DNA of 49,339 nucleotides from Oscillospiraceae bacterium (GTDB lineage: Bacteria; Bacillota; Clostridia; Oscillospirales; Ruminococcaceae). The stretch lies in NCBI GenBank assembly GCA_017462785.1, contig JAFTQJ010000027.1, positions 1-49,339 on the forward strand, written 5' to 3'. The notes beneath the pieces are model-generated. The model was not told where the DNA came from. It worked only from the letters and a program-made list of their open reading frames with translations, and did not search any database. A program made the translations under genes and the position numbers. Shown one piece after another: positions 40,430-49,069 of the stretch (the stretch's first letter is position 1; each line of letters opens with the position of its first letter).

Positions 40430-42625
40430 TTAGTGATAGGTGACGGACTTCAGTGTCACTTCGCTCAGGTCATGCTCGATGGATTCACCGGCTGCGGCAT
40501 CATACACCGCATAGTAATATACCTGCACCTGAAGGCTTACGGCATTTTCCGGTACCTCAAAGGATACGGTAGCTTCCTTGTCGCCGTTGAAGGTCGCATT
40601 GCCGAGGGAGGTATCATCACCCTGTACCCAGCCGCCTTCGCCGTCATTCAGTGTCGGATCCCAGTAGCCGTAGCCGAAGGATGCGACATAGCCCGTTTCA
40701 CCGCCGAAGGTGCAGGTCAGGGTCTTGCCTTCCATGCCGTCCTTGACCTTCCATGTTGCGGTGTTGATCTCCTCAAAGGAAACCTCTGTTTCCACGGGTG
40801 CCTTCTGGCTTGTGAGCTTCATTTTCAGAGCTGCGAGGTCAAATGCGGAAATTCTGCCGTCAGCGTCCATATCTGCATTGGCATTCGCAATGGAAATGCC
40901 CTCTCTGTTCAGCAGCCAGCCCGTCAGGGTCACAACATCGACCACATTCACAATGCCGTCGGTGTTCACATCACCCATCATGATGTACTCATCCGCAGAA
41001 ATCTCGATCTGTACAACGGAGAGAGCCGGAATTTCCAGTGTGAAGGTATTGTCCGTGATGCCGTTTACGGACTGCATCAGCTGGATGTCGCTGGATTCGC
41101 CCGTAATGCCGTATACCGCAGCGGAGCTGTAGGAAACATCGGAATTCAGGGAAATGGTCGCATTCTGAGCATCGGTCAGGCTCTTGTTGGTCAGTACGAG
41201 CGTAACCTTGGATTCATCGGAACCATTGATCGCTGCATAGGAGGTACCCTTTGCAATGTCGGAGGTCTTGGAGGTCACGAGCGTATCACCGAATGCACTG
41301 CCCTTGCCGTCATAGTTGGTATAGAGGTCGATGGCGGAGAGCTGGTAGTCAATGCTGGAGGTCAGCGGCCAGAGTGTTGCCACATAGACATCATTTGCCG
41401 CAAATGCACCCAATGCGTCAGCCTGTGCGATCGCACCGGAAACATGGTCACCGCCGCCGAAATTGTACTCAGTCATGGCGAGCTTGGTATCCGGATAGTA
41501 CTTGTCAATGGAGCTTTGCACGGTCGGCAGAATGGGCAGATATGCCTGACACCACTGACCGATCCAGCTGTTTTCGATATAGGTGCTGTCGTAGAGAGAA
41601 CGGGGTGCCTGTACTCTGGCTGCAACACAGTCCGTGTGGGAATTGTCCGCACAGTTGGTTACACGGCAGGTACCTGTATCCTCGGAATAATAGTGCAGGT
41701 CGATCGCATCGATCAGACGCTTGCCGGCGGTTTTCTCTGCCTCTGCCATCTTGTCGAGGTAGTAGGAAACGAACCAGTCATACTTGGAAGCGTAGGTGCT
41801 CTCCCATTCCGGAGCACCGGCAAATGTGGTATAGGCACCCACACCGAACAGTGCAAGACCGAACACCTCCGCATTCGGGTCAACGGACTTGACAGCGGAC
41901 GCATATTCTGCGGACTTTGCAACGATCTCTTCGCAGGTCGTCTGCTGCTGGTGCATTCTTGCATGGGTATGGTTCCACAGGCTCGGCTCATTGTCGAGGT
42001 TGTACGCCTGAATACCGGAAGAGGTGGTGGAATCGCCCAGTGTCTGCACGAGGTAATTCACATACTCATCCATGTACACATAGTCATCGGAAGTGTCCGG
42101 TGTCATGGAAAAGGCACTGCCCTTGGTCGCCTTGACTTCCTTCCATCTTGCGGAGGGAGCTGCTTCTGCTTCGGAAACCTCGCCGTTTGCATCGGCGGAA
42201 ACATAGCCTGCCATCTGGATGGTGGCGATCTTGTAGTCCACGCCGTTTGCAGCGGCATCGGCGGACAGGTGCTGTGCACAGGCTGCCGGTGTCTTGGCAA
42301 GTGTTTCATCATAGCCGTTTGTCAGATAGGTATCGGAGCTGTGCAGCCAGTCGGAGCCGGCGTTGGAGTAGTTGTTCTCCCAGTTATAGCCGGAATAGCG
42401 GTTGCCGCCCTGACGTACTGCGGTTGCGGTCACATCATCCAGATAACCGGCATCATTGATGCCGTAGATATAGGGGCTGATGGGGGTTCTCGCACCATTC
42501 AGGTCAACAGTGACATCCAGATCATAGCTGCCTGCTGCATGGGTCAAAATTGCAGGAAGGCAGGTGGTAACGGCTGCACACATGGTCATAGCGGCAGCAA
42601 GTCCGGCAAAAAGTCTTTTCTTCAT
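40430..42625 (-). CDS. Cellulosomal GH44 glucanase with dockerin and C-terminal module
   Basis: A 731-residue secreted enzyme. Signal peptide 1-31; GH44 catalytic domain about 34-545 with GYNWENNYSNAGSDW (79-93), acid/base Glu213 in LDNEPSLW and nucleophile Glu386 in AMTEYNFGGGDH; dockerin about 551-604 (DVNTDGIVN and DMDADGRIS); and a C-terminal beta-rich module about 612-731 (FEEINTATWKVKDG, then VASFGYGYWDPTLNDG) that is probably a carbohydrate-binding module, perhaps of the CBM76 kind reported with GH44 in R. flavefaciens. GH44 enzymes cut beta-1,4-glucans and xyloglucan. It follows the XRE/winged-helix regulator by 33 bases. GAGAGGG serves as ribosome site. Confidence 0.93.
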   Translation of the reverse strand: MKKRLFAGLAAAMTMCAAVTTCLPAILTHAAGSYDLDVTVDLNGARTPISPYIYGINDAGYLDDVTATAVRQGGNRYSGYNWENNYSNAGSDWLHSSDTYLTNGYDETLAKTPAACAQHLSADAAANGVDYKIATIQMAGYVSADANGEVSEAEAAPSARWKEVKATKGSAFSMTPDTSDDYVYMDEYVNYLVQTLGDSTTSSGIQAYNLDNEPSLWNHTHARMHQQQTTCEEIVAKSAEYASAVKSVDPNAEVFGLALFGVGAYTTFAGAPEWESTYASKYDWFVSYYLDKMAEAEKTAGKRLIDAIDLHYYSEDTGTCRVTNCADNSHTDCVAARVQAPRSLYDSTYIENSWIGQWCQAYLPILPTVQSSIDKYYPDTKLAMTEYNFGGGDHVSGAIAQADALGAFAANDVYVATLWPLTSSIDYQLSAIDLYTNYDGKGSAFGDTLVTSKTSDIAKGTSYAAINGSDESKVTLVLTNKSLTDAQNATISLNSDVSYSSAAVYGITGESSDIQLMQSVNGITDNTFTLEIPALSVVQIEISADEYIMMGDVNTDGIVNVVDVVTLTGWLLNREGISIANANADMDADGRISAFDLAALKMKLTSQKAPVETEVSFEEINTATWKVKDGMEGKTLTCTFGGETGYVASFGYGYWDPTLNDGEGGWVQGDDTSLGNATFNGDKEATVSFEVPENAVSLQVQVYYYAVYDAAAGESIEHDLSEVTLKSVTYH

Positions 42626-42658
42626 GGAATAGCCCTCTCTTTCATATTTCAGAATTGA

Positions 42659-43507
42659 TTATGATTCGTTGGTATCCTCCGCAGAGAATGCCCCTTTCGT
42701 CCACTTTTCGATCAGCGGATCCGTGTACTGCAAATAGTTGATAAAGGAAGTTGCAAGGATCAGAATCGTGGTCAGCGGTGTGCTGTAGGTATAGCCGTAC
42801 ACGGAACCTTTCTCGCTGCCTTCATCGACCATGATCTTCCAGATCACGCCGGATCTGTCCAGCTCGTCCAGCGTTTTCTCTGCTGCCTGCAAGGGAAGCC
42901 GCAATTTCTCTGCAATGGAGGCTGCGGACCAGAGGTGATTCCGTTCCACCGCAGCAAAGAAATAGATGATACGCAGCGTGTCACGATCGGACAGCATCCG
43001 GAAAAACTGAAGCATCCGGTCATCGATCTTCGCATAGGAATTGATGCCCTCCTTCGGAAGCTGCACGAAACAGAAATACCGCATGTCCGGATTCAGACGG
43101 GCAAGGGCGTATTCATGATCCGTTTTCAGCTCGGAGTAGGTTTCACGCAGAAGCTTTTTGGGGATCTTCAGTTCGCATGCTTTGATATTGCTGTAGGCTG
43201 AAAGGATGGTGTAGAAAAGATTCATACAGAAATCCGGCTTCTCTGCCTCCGGAAGCTCCTGCAGAGCCTCTGCAAGCAGGGCGGCAGGACTGACGGATTC
43301 CTCACTTTTCAGCCCGAACAGCACATCGAGCGAAATATCCAGAACACGGGAGATTTCAGGCAAAAGCTCACTATCGGGGTAGCCGCCCTTTTCCCATTTG
43401 GAAACGGCCTGCGGCGTGACGCTGAGCCTGCCTGCGAGTGCCTCCTGCGTCATGCCCCGCAGACGGCGGTATTTCATCAGATTTTTGGAAAATACAGACT
43501 CCGGCAT
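42659..43507 (-). CDS. XRE - winged-helix transcriptional regulator next to GH44
   Basis: A 282-residue regulator. The N-terminal XRE domain (about 1-65) has FSKNLMKYRRLRGMTQEALA and VTPQAVSKWEKGGYPDSELL. A middle helical region (about 80-190) follows, then a winged-helix region (LRIIYFFAAVERNHLWSAAS, then LRLPLQAAEKTLDELDRSGVIWKI). The start at 43507 has AAGGAGG about nine bases upstream. The stop lies 33 bases before the GH44 start, so both are probably one transcript, making it a candidate local regulator of the glucanase. Its effector is unknown. Confidence 0.85.
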   Translation of the reverse strand: MPESVFSKNLMKYRRLRGMTQEALAGRLSVTPQAVSKWEKGGYPDSELLPEISRVLDISLDVLFGLKSEESVSPAALLAEALQELPEAEKPDFCMNLFYTILSAYSNIKACELKIPKKLLRETYSELKTDHEYALARLNPDMRYFCFVQLPKEGINSYAKIDDRMLQFFRMLSDRDTLRIIYFFAAVERNHLWSAASIAEKLRLPLQAAEKTLDELDRSGVIWKIMVDEGSEKGSVYGYTYSTPLTTILILATSFINYLQYTDPLIEKWTKGAFSAEDTNES

Positions 43508-43537
43508 ACTCAACGCCTCCTTTGATGAACTGATTTT

Positions 43538-43566
43538 ATTATAGCACATCCTGTGGTTGAAAACAA
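43538..43566 (-). promoter_or_regulatory. Predicted promoter of the XRE-GH44 unit
   Basis: On the minus strand TTGTTT (plus 43561-43566), a 17-base spacer ending TGTGC and perfect TATAAT (plus 43538-43543); extended -10 type. A GGTTGAA site at 43555-43561 overlaps it. Confidence 0.65.
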
Positions 43567-43595
43567 GTCAATCTTTTCTTAATATTGTAACATTT

Positions 43596-43621
43596 GGTTG
43601 AACTTTATGTGAATTTCAACC
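43596..43621. promoter_or_regulatory. Candidate operator with GGTTGAA inverted repeats
   Basis: GGTTGAA (43596-43602) and TTCAACC (43615-43621) form an inverted repeat upstream of the XRE-GH44 promoter. A third GGTTGAA at 43555-43561 overlaps the promoter. The three sites in 70 bases are a plausible binding array for the adjacent regulator. Confidence 0.5.
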
Positions 43622-43651
43622 AGCAATTTAGATTTGAAAGAGAGATTCTAC

Positions 43652-44191
43652 TTATGTTTCGTTTTCAGCAGTATCCGGTGTACGCTCCAGCATGCCCACC
43701 ACGATCTGACGCTGAGTGCCGTCGTCGGTGCAGGTGACGATGGTGATGCGGTCATCACCAAAATCCTTCAGCACCCACGTTTCACTCGGTTCTACAATGA
43801 AATTGTCGGTGACAATGTAGGTATAGACAGTACGCTGTTCATCATTGTCGATCAGGTGCATTTCCATGCCGGTTTCGATGTGCTTCATTTCGTTGAAGAT
43901 TTCCGCATAGATGGTGCTGTTATGTCCGGCGATGCAGTAATTTCCCCAGCCAATGCCGCCCGTATCAGGAAAATGCCCTGCTGCCTTTGAGAGCACTTCA
44001 TGTTCAGTTCCATCCATCACGGGAGCTTTGATATTCAGAGCCGGAATCTCAAATACGACGCATTCACGCAAAAGACGGTGCTTTTCCAGCTCTCGGCTGA
44101 GCTTCTTCCAGCCGAACACAGCGAGTACTGAAATGCCGCAGAGCATTGCAGCCAGTCCTGCAATGAACAGGGCTTTTTTGGATTTCTTCAT
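43652..44191 (-). CDS. Class D-like sortase
   Basis: A 179-residue membrane-anchored transpeptidase: basic start, one membrane segment (about 7-28) and a sortase domain with the catalytic triad His90 (IAGHNS), Cys154 (TIVTC) and Arg161 (TQRQIVVG). Sortases cleave a sorting motif and join the protein to peptidoglycan or lipid II. Length and the TIVTC block fit class D or a related small class. The start at 44191 follows AAGGTGG; an upstream extension (MIRVFLLHVGTK) crosses the -10 box and is rejected. No sortase substrate lies next to it. In cellulosomal ruminococci, sortase anchors a scaffoldin, so a role there is possible but unproven. Confidence 0.9.
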   Translation of the reverse strand: MKKSKKALFIAGLAAMLCGISVLAVFGWKKLSRELEKHRLLRECVVFEIPALNIKAPVMDGTEHEVLSKAAGHFPDTGGIGWGNYCIAGHNSTIYAEIFNEMKHIETGMEMHLIDNDEQRTVYTYIVTDNFIVEPSETWVLKDFGDDRITIVTCTDDGTQRQIVVGMLERTPDTAENET

Positions 44192-44213
44192 TGTACCACC
44201 TTCCTTTTTCTCT

Positions 44214-44242
44214 ATTATACCAGATTTCGTTCCAACATGCAA
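44214..44242 (-). promoter_or_regulatory. Predicted sortase promoter
   Basis: On the minus strand TTGCAT (plus 44237-44242), a 17-base spacer and perfect TATAAT (plus 44214-44219), about 20 bases before the sortase start. Confidence 0.72.
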
Positions 44243-44337
44243 CAGGAATACACGGATCAATTTTTCATGATCAAGGTCTGCGGAATCTCCCTCCAGCGGA
44301 AGGCAGGGTCCACAACTTCAGCGGAAACCGAACGATT

Positions 44338-44447
44338 CATTTTAGAGCCGCTTCACATAAAATGAGTATGCAGGCAAAGTAAAATGCACAGGCATACTGA
44401 TAAATCAGCTTGTCAAAAAAGTCTTTTTTGGGGGTTAGAACCCCAAA
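44338..44447. other. Cluster of short palindromes in a gene-free stretch
   Basis: The 517-base gap between the sortase and the GT-C gene holds, besides two promoters and repeat copy 2, four small inverted repeats: CATTTTA/TAAAATG (44338-44364), AGTATGC/GCATACT (44365-44398), CTGAT-AA-ATCAG (44397-44408) and TTTGGGG/CCCCAAA (44427-44447). No ORF or known RNA is recognised here. Confidence 0.4.
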
Positions 44448-44464
44448 GATTGCCCCCACCCCTC

Positions 44465-44568
44465 CCCCTCCCCCAGAGGGGGAGGGGCTATATTGCGAGG
44501 GTACTGCGTACCCTCAACCCGCCAAAGGACTTCGTCCTTTGAACCTAACAAGGTTTTTCGACAGACTG
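44465..44568 (-). repeat. 104-bp inverted repeat, left arm (modular repeat, copy 2)
   Basis: Identical over 104 bp, in opposite orientation, to 49225-49328. Read on the minus strand: the 17-bp head at plus 44552-44568, then AAAGGAC-GAA-GTCCTTT (hairpin, plus 44524-44540), then GAGGGTAC-GCA-GTACCCTC (plus 44497-44515), then a G/C-rich stem of CCCTCCCCC with GGGGGAGGG. The loops are C(GNA)G triloops. No coding capacity. Confidence 0.9.
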
Positions 44569-44646
44569 AAATGGCATTTTTTAACGCCGACTGCATGAAA
44601 TTTTACCGAAAAATGTATCATATTCTTCCATCCCTTTGGAACAGTA

Positions 44647-44675
44647 TTGACATTCGCCTGAAAATCTACTATAAT
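44647..44675 (+). promoter_or_regulatory. Consensus promoter of the GT-C gene
   Basis: Perfect TTGACA (44647-44652), 17-base spacer, perfect TATAAT (44670-44675), 33 bases before the ATG. It is the best sigma-A promoter in the window and lies about 80 bases downstream of repeat copy 2. Confidence 0.88.
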
Positions 44676-44708
44676 AAGTATGCAATTGTCTATGAAAGGA
44701 AGAATACT

Positions 44709-47063
44709 ATGATTTTTCGACCATCCACGCTGACCATTCCGCTGATCATGTTCATGCTGAGTGCATCCGTCTGGATCCTGCTGCATGAAAAATGCAAAAA
44801 CGTGCAGAGGTTCCCAAAATGCAGCCTCCCGAAGCTCGGGAACACAGCCTATGGTGTCACAATTTCAGCCATATGCAGTGCAGGACAGTTCCTCTGCTAC
44901 TGGCTTTCCGATCTCTTTGTTGAAAATTGTATGGCTCCTGCGGAAAATCTTCTGCCGATCACGGTGATGCTCCTGATCAGCCTGCTCTCCACTGCTTCCC
45001 TGCTCCTGCACCTGTTCGGTATTTCGGGTACACCCAAGCGGCTTTCTGCCCAGTGTACGGTGCTTTCTCTGGTGCTGCTGGTTGCGGAGATCGGCGTTTT
45101 CAATGGAAAAAGCATCTGCACGGATTATCAGGAGCAGACCATTCCCTACACTGAAATGGAGGTGGGCACTCCTGATCTGGTCAAGCCGGAAGTAGGCGGT
45201 GCGATCCACATCACCGGCAATGCACAGATCAACCTCTACGACCTCCCCTCCTATACAAGGGCAGTTTCCGTCGTAGCTGTGCAGGATGAGGAAAAGAACA
45301 ATTTCCGCATTCAGGTGAAAATGAAGGATGACAACTATTCTCAGGAATACATTGCAGTTGGTGACAAGCTCACGAAGGGCGGCAAATATCCCTGTGATTT
45401 TGCAATCCTCCCCTACGGCGAACTGCACAGCATCCAGCTCCAGTTTCTGGATGTGTACCACCGTACTGTCCGTCTTACCTCCGTGACTGTCATGAGTGCC
45501 CTGCCGTTCAGCTTCTCGCTCTGGCGGTATCTGGTGCTGTTCGGCATCTTCGCACTTGTGCTCGCTGTGAGAATCACGGGCTTTGCAAGGGTTCGTTACG
45601 ACCACCGGAACCGTGCTCACCGCATCATGGCGGCATCCATGATGGTGGTCTGTGTTTCCACGATGCTGTTCTACCATGTGCCGGAACAGGAATTTGTGCA
45701 TTATCCGCTTGAGGAAAGCCTTTCCGAATATGATGCATACACCCAGACCTTCGATGCGTTCCAGAAAGGGCAGGTCTGGCTGGACATTGAGCCGGATCCG
45801 GGACTTGCGGAGCTGGAGAATGTCTACGACCGCAACATCCGTGCCAGATCCGGTCATCCTGCATTGTGGGACAGGGCATATTTTGAGGGCAAATACTATT
45901 CCTACTTCGGCATCACGCCGGTGCTGCTGCTGTACTATCCTGTGTACTGGATCACCGGTTCGCTGCCGAGCATTGTGACGGTCAATGAATTTTTCGCAGT
46001 ATTCGCCATTCTCTTCCTCTGCCTTGCGATTCAGGCGGCGATTCGGCTGTTCGCACCGAAGGCAAATTTGCTGCTGATGCTCCTGCTGATGCCATTCATG
46101 ACCTGCATCTGCGGTGTTTACTACTGCTTCCACTACCCCGACCAGTACGGTGCGGCAGTGGCTTCCGCACTCTGTTTTACCTTTGCATCCCTCTGGCTGG
46201 GCTGCTCCGCCTGCCTGACGGAGCATAAAACGCTGAAATTCGTACAGCTTGCTGCATGCGGTCTTTGCATCGGTCTTGCGGTCGGCTCCCGTCCGAGCAT
46301 GGCGATCAGTGCCCTTGTGCTTGCTCCCGTGTTCCTCTCCATCCTGCTGGACAAGCAGAGCCCGCTGCGGTTCCGTTTGCAGCAGGCAGGTGCATTCCTC
46401 CTGCCCGTGATCCTCTGTGCGGCAGGACTGATGTACTACAACCACCTGCGTTTTGGTTCTCCGTTTGATTTCGGTGCATCCTACCAGCTCACTGTCAGCG
46501 ACATCCACGCAAATAAGCTCCGGCTCTCCGCACTTCCGGCGGCATTCATGCATTATTTCCTGCATATCCCGAGCATGCGGAATGCGTTCCCGTTCTTCGG
46601 CATGATGGGAGTCGGCACTGCCAACTACCAGATGTACACCTATGTGGACATTATTATTGGTGCGTATTTTACGCCGATCCTGCTCATGGGCACCTTTCTT
46701 CTGCCCGCCTCGCTCCGCATGCAGCCGCAGTCCTCAATGGTGCTCAGGCTCCGTGAGCGTGGCTTCCTGATCGGATGCTTTGTGATGGCTTTGTTCATTG
46801 CATGGGCGGACTTCTGCCTTGCCGGTATCCATCTGCGTTACCTGTTTGACATCATGCCCGTGCTCATTCTCGGCAGTGCCTGCACGATCCTGCGGACGAC
46901 CACACACCGCAGAAAAACGCAGTATGGGCTTGTGATCCTGACCGGCATCCTTTCGATGATCGTTGTCTGGGCGATCATGCTGACTGACAGGGCGAATACC
47001 ACAGCAGTGAAATTCCCCTATCTGTTTGAACAGCTGGAGGATCTGGTGATTTTCTGGCAGTAA
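44709..47063 (+). CDS. Large polytopic membrane protein, GT-C glycosyltransferase-like
   Basis: A 784-residue protein with about a dozen membrane segments. The first four are near the N-terminus; then comes a beta-rich extracytoplasmic region of about 150 residues (VGGAIHITGNAQINLYDLPSYT region), then a second membrane block. The loop after its second segment (EYDAYTQTFDAFQKGQ, then GHPALWDRAYFEGKYYSYFG) resembles the acceptor loop of GT-C transferases that use polyprenyl-linked sugars. Its specificity is unknown. The start at 44709 follows AAGGAAG; the longer in-frame start runs through the repeat and the promoter and is rejected. A perfect promoter precedes it. Monocistronic. Confidence 0.72.
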   Translation: MIFRPSTLTIPLIMFMLSASVWILLHEKCKNVQRFPKCSLPKLGNTAYGVTISAICSAGQFLCYWLSDLFVENCMAPAENLLPITVMLLISLLSTASLLLHLFGISGTPKRLSAQCTVLSLVLLVAEIGVFNGKSICTDYQEQTIPYTEMEVGTPDLVKPEVGGAIHITGNAQINLYDLPSYTRAVSVVAVQDEEKNNFRIQVKMKDDNYSQEYIAVGDKLTKGGKYPCDFAILPYGELHSIQLQFLDVYHRTVRLTSVTVMSALPFSFSLWRYLVLFGIFALVLAVRITGFARVRYDHRNRAHRIMAASMMVVCVSTMLFYHVPEQEFVHYPLEESLSEYDAYTQTFDAFQKGQVWLDIEPDPGLAELENVYDRNIRARSGHPALWDRAYFEGKYYSYFGITPVLLLYYPVYWITGSLPSIVTVNEFFAVFAILFLCLAIQAAIRLFAPKANLLLMLLLMPFMTCICGVYYCFHYPDQYGAAVASALCFTFASLWLGCSACLTEHKTLKFVQLAACGLCIGLAVGSRPSMAISALVLAPVFLSILLDKQSPLRFRLQQAGAFLLPVILCAAGLMYYNHLRFGSPFDFGASYQLTVSDIHANKLRLSALPAAFMHYFLHIPSMRNAFPFFGMMGVGTANYQMYTYVDIIIGAYFTPILLMGTFLLPASLRMQPQSSMVLRLRERGFLIGCFVMALFIAWADFCLAGIHLRYLFDIMPVLILGSACTILRTTTHRRKTQYGLVILTGILSMIVVWAIMLTDRANTTAVKFPYLFEQLEDLVIFWQ

Positions 47064-47069
47064 GAACGC

Positions 47070-47098
47070 TTGCAAAATATTCTGAAATATGCTATACT
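47070..47098 (+). promoter_or_regulatory. Predicted NUDIX promoter
   Basis: TTGCAA (47070-47075), 17-base spacer, TATACT (47093-47098), 33 bases before the start codon. Confidence 0.68.
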
Positions 47099-47131
47099 GA
47101 TTAGAGTAAAAAAACATTCTGGAGGTTCAAA

Positions 47132-47629
47132 ATGGAATACTGGGATATTTATGACATCAACAAGCAGCTGACCGGACGCACGATGGAGCGTAATGACTTC
47201 ACGATGGCGGACGGAGATTATCACCTGACGGTGCTGGGCGTGGTATGCCGTCCGGACGGAAAATTCCTCATCACGCAGAGGGCAATGGACAAGCACTGGG
47301 CACCGGGCTGGTGGGAGGTATCCGGCGGCGGTGTGACAGCCGGCGAATCCTCCTATGATGCGGTCTGCCGTGAAGTGCTGGAGGAAACCGGTCTGGATGT
47401 ACGCAATGCCGAGGGCGGCTACCAGTTCAGCTACCGGAGAGAAAGCAAGGGCGACAATTATTTCGTGGATATTTACCGTTTTATGATGGATTTCACGGAG
47501 GAGGATGTCACCCCCCAGCTGCGTGAAACCACAGGTTTTATGCTGGCGGACAAGGCACAGATCGAGGAGTTTGCAAAGCAGGGCATTTTCCTGCATTATG
47601 ACAGCATTAAGGATGTATTCAATATCTGA
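47132..47629 (+). CDS. NUDIX hydrolase
   Basis: A 165-residue cytosolic NUDIX hydrolase with a perfect Nudix box at residues 66-88 (G66, E72, R80-E81, E84-E85, G87) in the standard Gx5Ex7REUxEExGU spacing, preceded by the beta strand LTVLGVVCRPDGKFLITQR and a WAPGWWEVSGGG turn. It hydrolyses a nucleoside diphosphate linked to another group. The N-terminus (YWDIYDINKQLTGRTM) resembles the isopentenyl-diphosphate isomerase-like NUDIX subgroup, but substrate choice cannot be read from the sequence. GGAGG lies eight bases upstream. Own promoter and terminator. Confidence 0.92.
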   Translation: MEYWDIYDINKQLTGRTMERNDFTMADGDYHLTVLGVVCRPDGKFLITQRAMDKHWAPGWWEVSGGGVTAGESSYDAVCREVLEETGLDVRNAEGGYQFSYRRESKGDNYFVDIYRFMMDFTEEDVTPQLRETTGFMLADKAQIEEFAKQGIFLHYDSIKDVFNI

Positions 47630-47636
47630 TCAAACG

Positions 47637-47674
47637 ATCCCCCGAAAAGTCGTGGCTTTTCGGGGGATTTTCTT
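47637..47674. terminator. Bidirectional terminator, NUDIX / Imm53
   Basis: ATCCCCCGAAAAG (47637-47649) pairs with CTTTTCGGGGGAT (47656-47668) around TCGTGG, followed by TTTTCTT. Confidence 0.9.
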
Positions 47675-47682
47675 ATATATGA

Positions 47683-47979
47683 TCACTCGATCGGACAGAT
47701 TGTTTCAGCCCATTCTTTAAAAATTGAAAGCATTGTTTCCAGTTTCGATGGATCACCTGCACAGTAATATAGATTCCCGTTGATGCGGCAGCACAGCCAG
47801 TCATCATTTCCATTGTCATAATTGATCTCTTCAAATGGTTCACCCTCTAAAGCTGTATCCTCTAAGTTGATCTTTACAAGCCATCCCGGATTATCGAGCG
47901 ATTCAATCTTAATTACATTCATATGCTCCCATGAACCATCACAATTGTCAGCATACCATTTCTGAAGCCATTTCAACAC
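47683..47979 (-). CDS. Imm53-type immunity protein, orphan
   Basis: A 98-residue protein resembling immunity protein family 53: LKWLQKWYADNCDGSWEH, then IKIESLDNPGWLVKINLEDTALEG, then WLCCRINGNLYYCAGDPSKL and LSIFKEWAE. Immunity proteins of this kind neutralise secreted polymorphic toxins of neighbouring cells. The start is a GTG at 47979, because AGGAGGAG sits about six bases upstream and no ATG fits. No toxin gene is next to it, so it is an orphan. It faces the NUDIX gene across a shared terminator; the membrane-protein gene upstream is on the same strand 41 bases away, so the two may be cotranscribed. Base use looks more AT-rich than its neighbours, consistent with recent acquisition. Confidence 0.78.
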   Translation of the reverse strand: MLKWLQKWYADNCDGSWEHMNVIKIESLDNPGWLVKINLEDTALEGEPFEEINYDNGNDDWLCCRINGNLYYCAGDPSKLETMLSIFKEWAETICPIE

Positions 47980-48020
47980 GGCTATCTCCTCCTGTATGTA
48001 TTATTGAAATACTTCGTTAT

Positions 48021-48539
48021 TCACTTCTGGTACATCATTTCTTCCACGCTCTTCCCCTTCATCGTCATCCGGTAGGCGATGATGACCGCCGCATAGGGGA
48101 TCACGGAGAGGATCGCCAGAATTACCAGCCCCCAGACGGGCAGTGAAGAAGCCGTCACATCATCACAAATGAGGTTGCAGACCTGCAAAAACGGTGCACA
48201 GAGGAGCTTGTAGAAGCGGTAGAAACCGCCGTCCAGCACGCCGCATTTCGCAAGTGTGAGCAGGATCCAGAAGATCTGGAACGGGAAAATGGACACGAGT
48301 CCCAGAAATATGGGCTTGCTCGGACGCACGGCATCCGGATTCTGTTTCAGGAGCTTCCGGTCGGAATTGCCGATGCTGTGCCCTGCCTGTGCCATCAGCC
48401 CTGCAAGGATGCCCAGCGTGCAGACAGCGGTCACGAGCCGGAATATCCATGAACCGGAAAAGGCAAGCGTGACATTGATGAAGAGCGTGAGGATCTCAGC
48501 GAAGAGCAGAAAACCCAGAATTTTCAAATAATCTTTCAT
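48021..48539 (-). CDS. Small polytopic membrane protein, unrecognised
   Basis: A 172-residue protein with four hydrophobic segments (about 5-28 ILGFLLFAEILTLFINVTLAF; 32-53; 77-100 IFLGLVSIFPFQIFWILLTLA; 132-157 LPVWGLVILAILSVIPYAAVIIAY). A short cytoplasmic loop (GNSDRKLLKQNPDAVRPS) and a basic end (RMTMKGKSVEEM) give an even topology. No family recognised. GAGGTG is seven bases before the ATG. It lies upstream of Imm53 on the same strand. Confidence 0.7.
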   Translation of the reverse strand: MKDYLKILGFLLFAEILTLFINVTLAFSGSWIFRLVTAVCTLGILAGLMAQAGHSIGNSDRKLLKQNPDAVRPSKPIFLGLVSIFPFQIFWILLTLAKCGVLDGGFYRFYKLLCAPFLQVCNLICDDVTASSLPVWGLVILAILSVIPYAAVIIAYRMTMKGKSVEEMMYQK

Positions 48540-48616
48540 TTTTTCACCTCAGATTTTTTTGTCAGGTATATCTGCACGGCTGCTTCACATACTACGGACA
48601 GGAAGGAGCGTGCAAT

Positions 48617-49057
48617 ATGGAACACAAGAATAATCCGGTAGAGAATGTACTGAATGGATTCTACAAAAATGCGGCGGTCGGTGCGGACAGCATCACCAAC
48701 CTGATGGATCATGTCAAGAACACGGCACTGCGGCAGGAGCTTTCCGATCAGCGGTGTTATTATGAGTCGCAGAAGCTGAATCTCACAAAACAGATGGCAT
48801 CGGTATTCCAGCATCCGACAGAGCCGGGAACGATGGCGAAGCTTTGCAGCGACATGACGATCAAAATGCACAGCATCGGCGGACTTTCCACGCAGGAAGC
48901 GGCAAAGCTCATGGTGGAGGGTACCAACATGGGCATGGTGCAGCTGCATCAGGTGCTCAACCGCAACCAGAATATTCCCGATGAACTGAAGGAACAGGGA
49001 AAGAAAATTCTGGCTCATGAGCATGAATACCTCGACCGCATCACACCGTATCTGTAA
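48617..49057 (+). CDS. Helical CotF/ferritin-like protein
   Basis: A 146-residue protein, almost entirely helical, with spaced acidic and His residues (LSDQRCYYESQKLNLTKQM, SDMTIKMHSIGG, LMVEGTNMGMVQLHQVLN and a final KILAHEHEYLDRI). The layout of a four-helix bundle of this length recalls the CotF or DUF2383/DUF4142 ferritin-like groups; the exact family is not settled. AAGGAG is eight bases before the ATG. The next small gene begins 12 bases after its stop, so the two form a unit. Confidence 0.72.
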   Translation: MEHKNNPVENVLNGFYKNAAVGADSITNLMDHVKNTALRQELSDQRCYYESQKLNLTKQMASVFQHPTEPGTMAKLCSDMTIKMHSIGGLSTQEAAKLMVEGTNMGMVQLHQVLNRNQNIPDELKEQGKKILAHEHEYLDRITPYL

Positions 49058-49069
49058 GGGGGCGTTGGC

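Noticed and set aside
44865-46565. A 566-residue minus-strand ORF opposite the GT-C gene
   Set aside because: It is the complement of a membrane protein; Glu/Gln/Arg-rich and without motifs.
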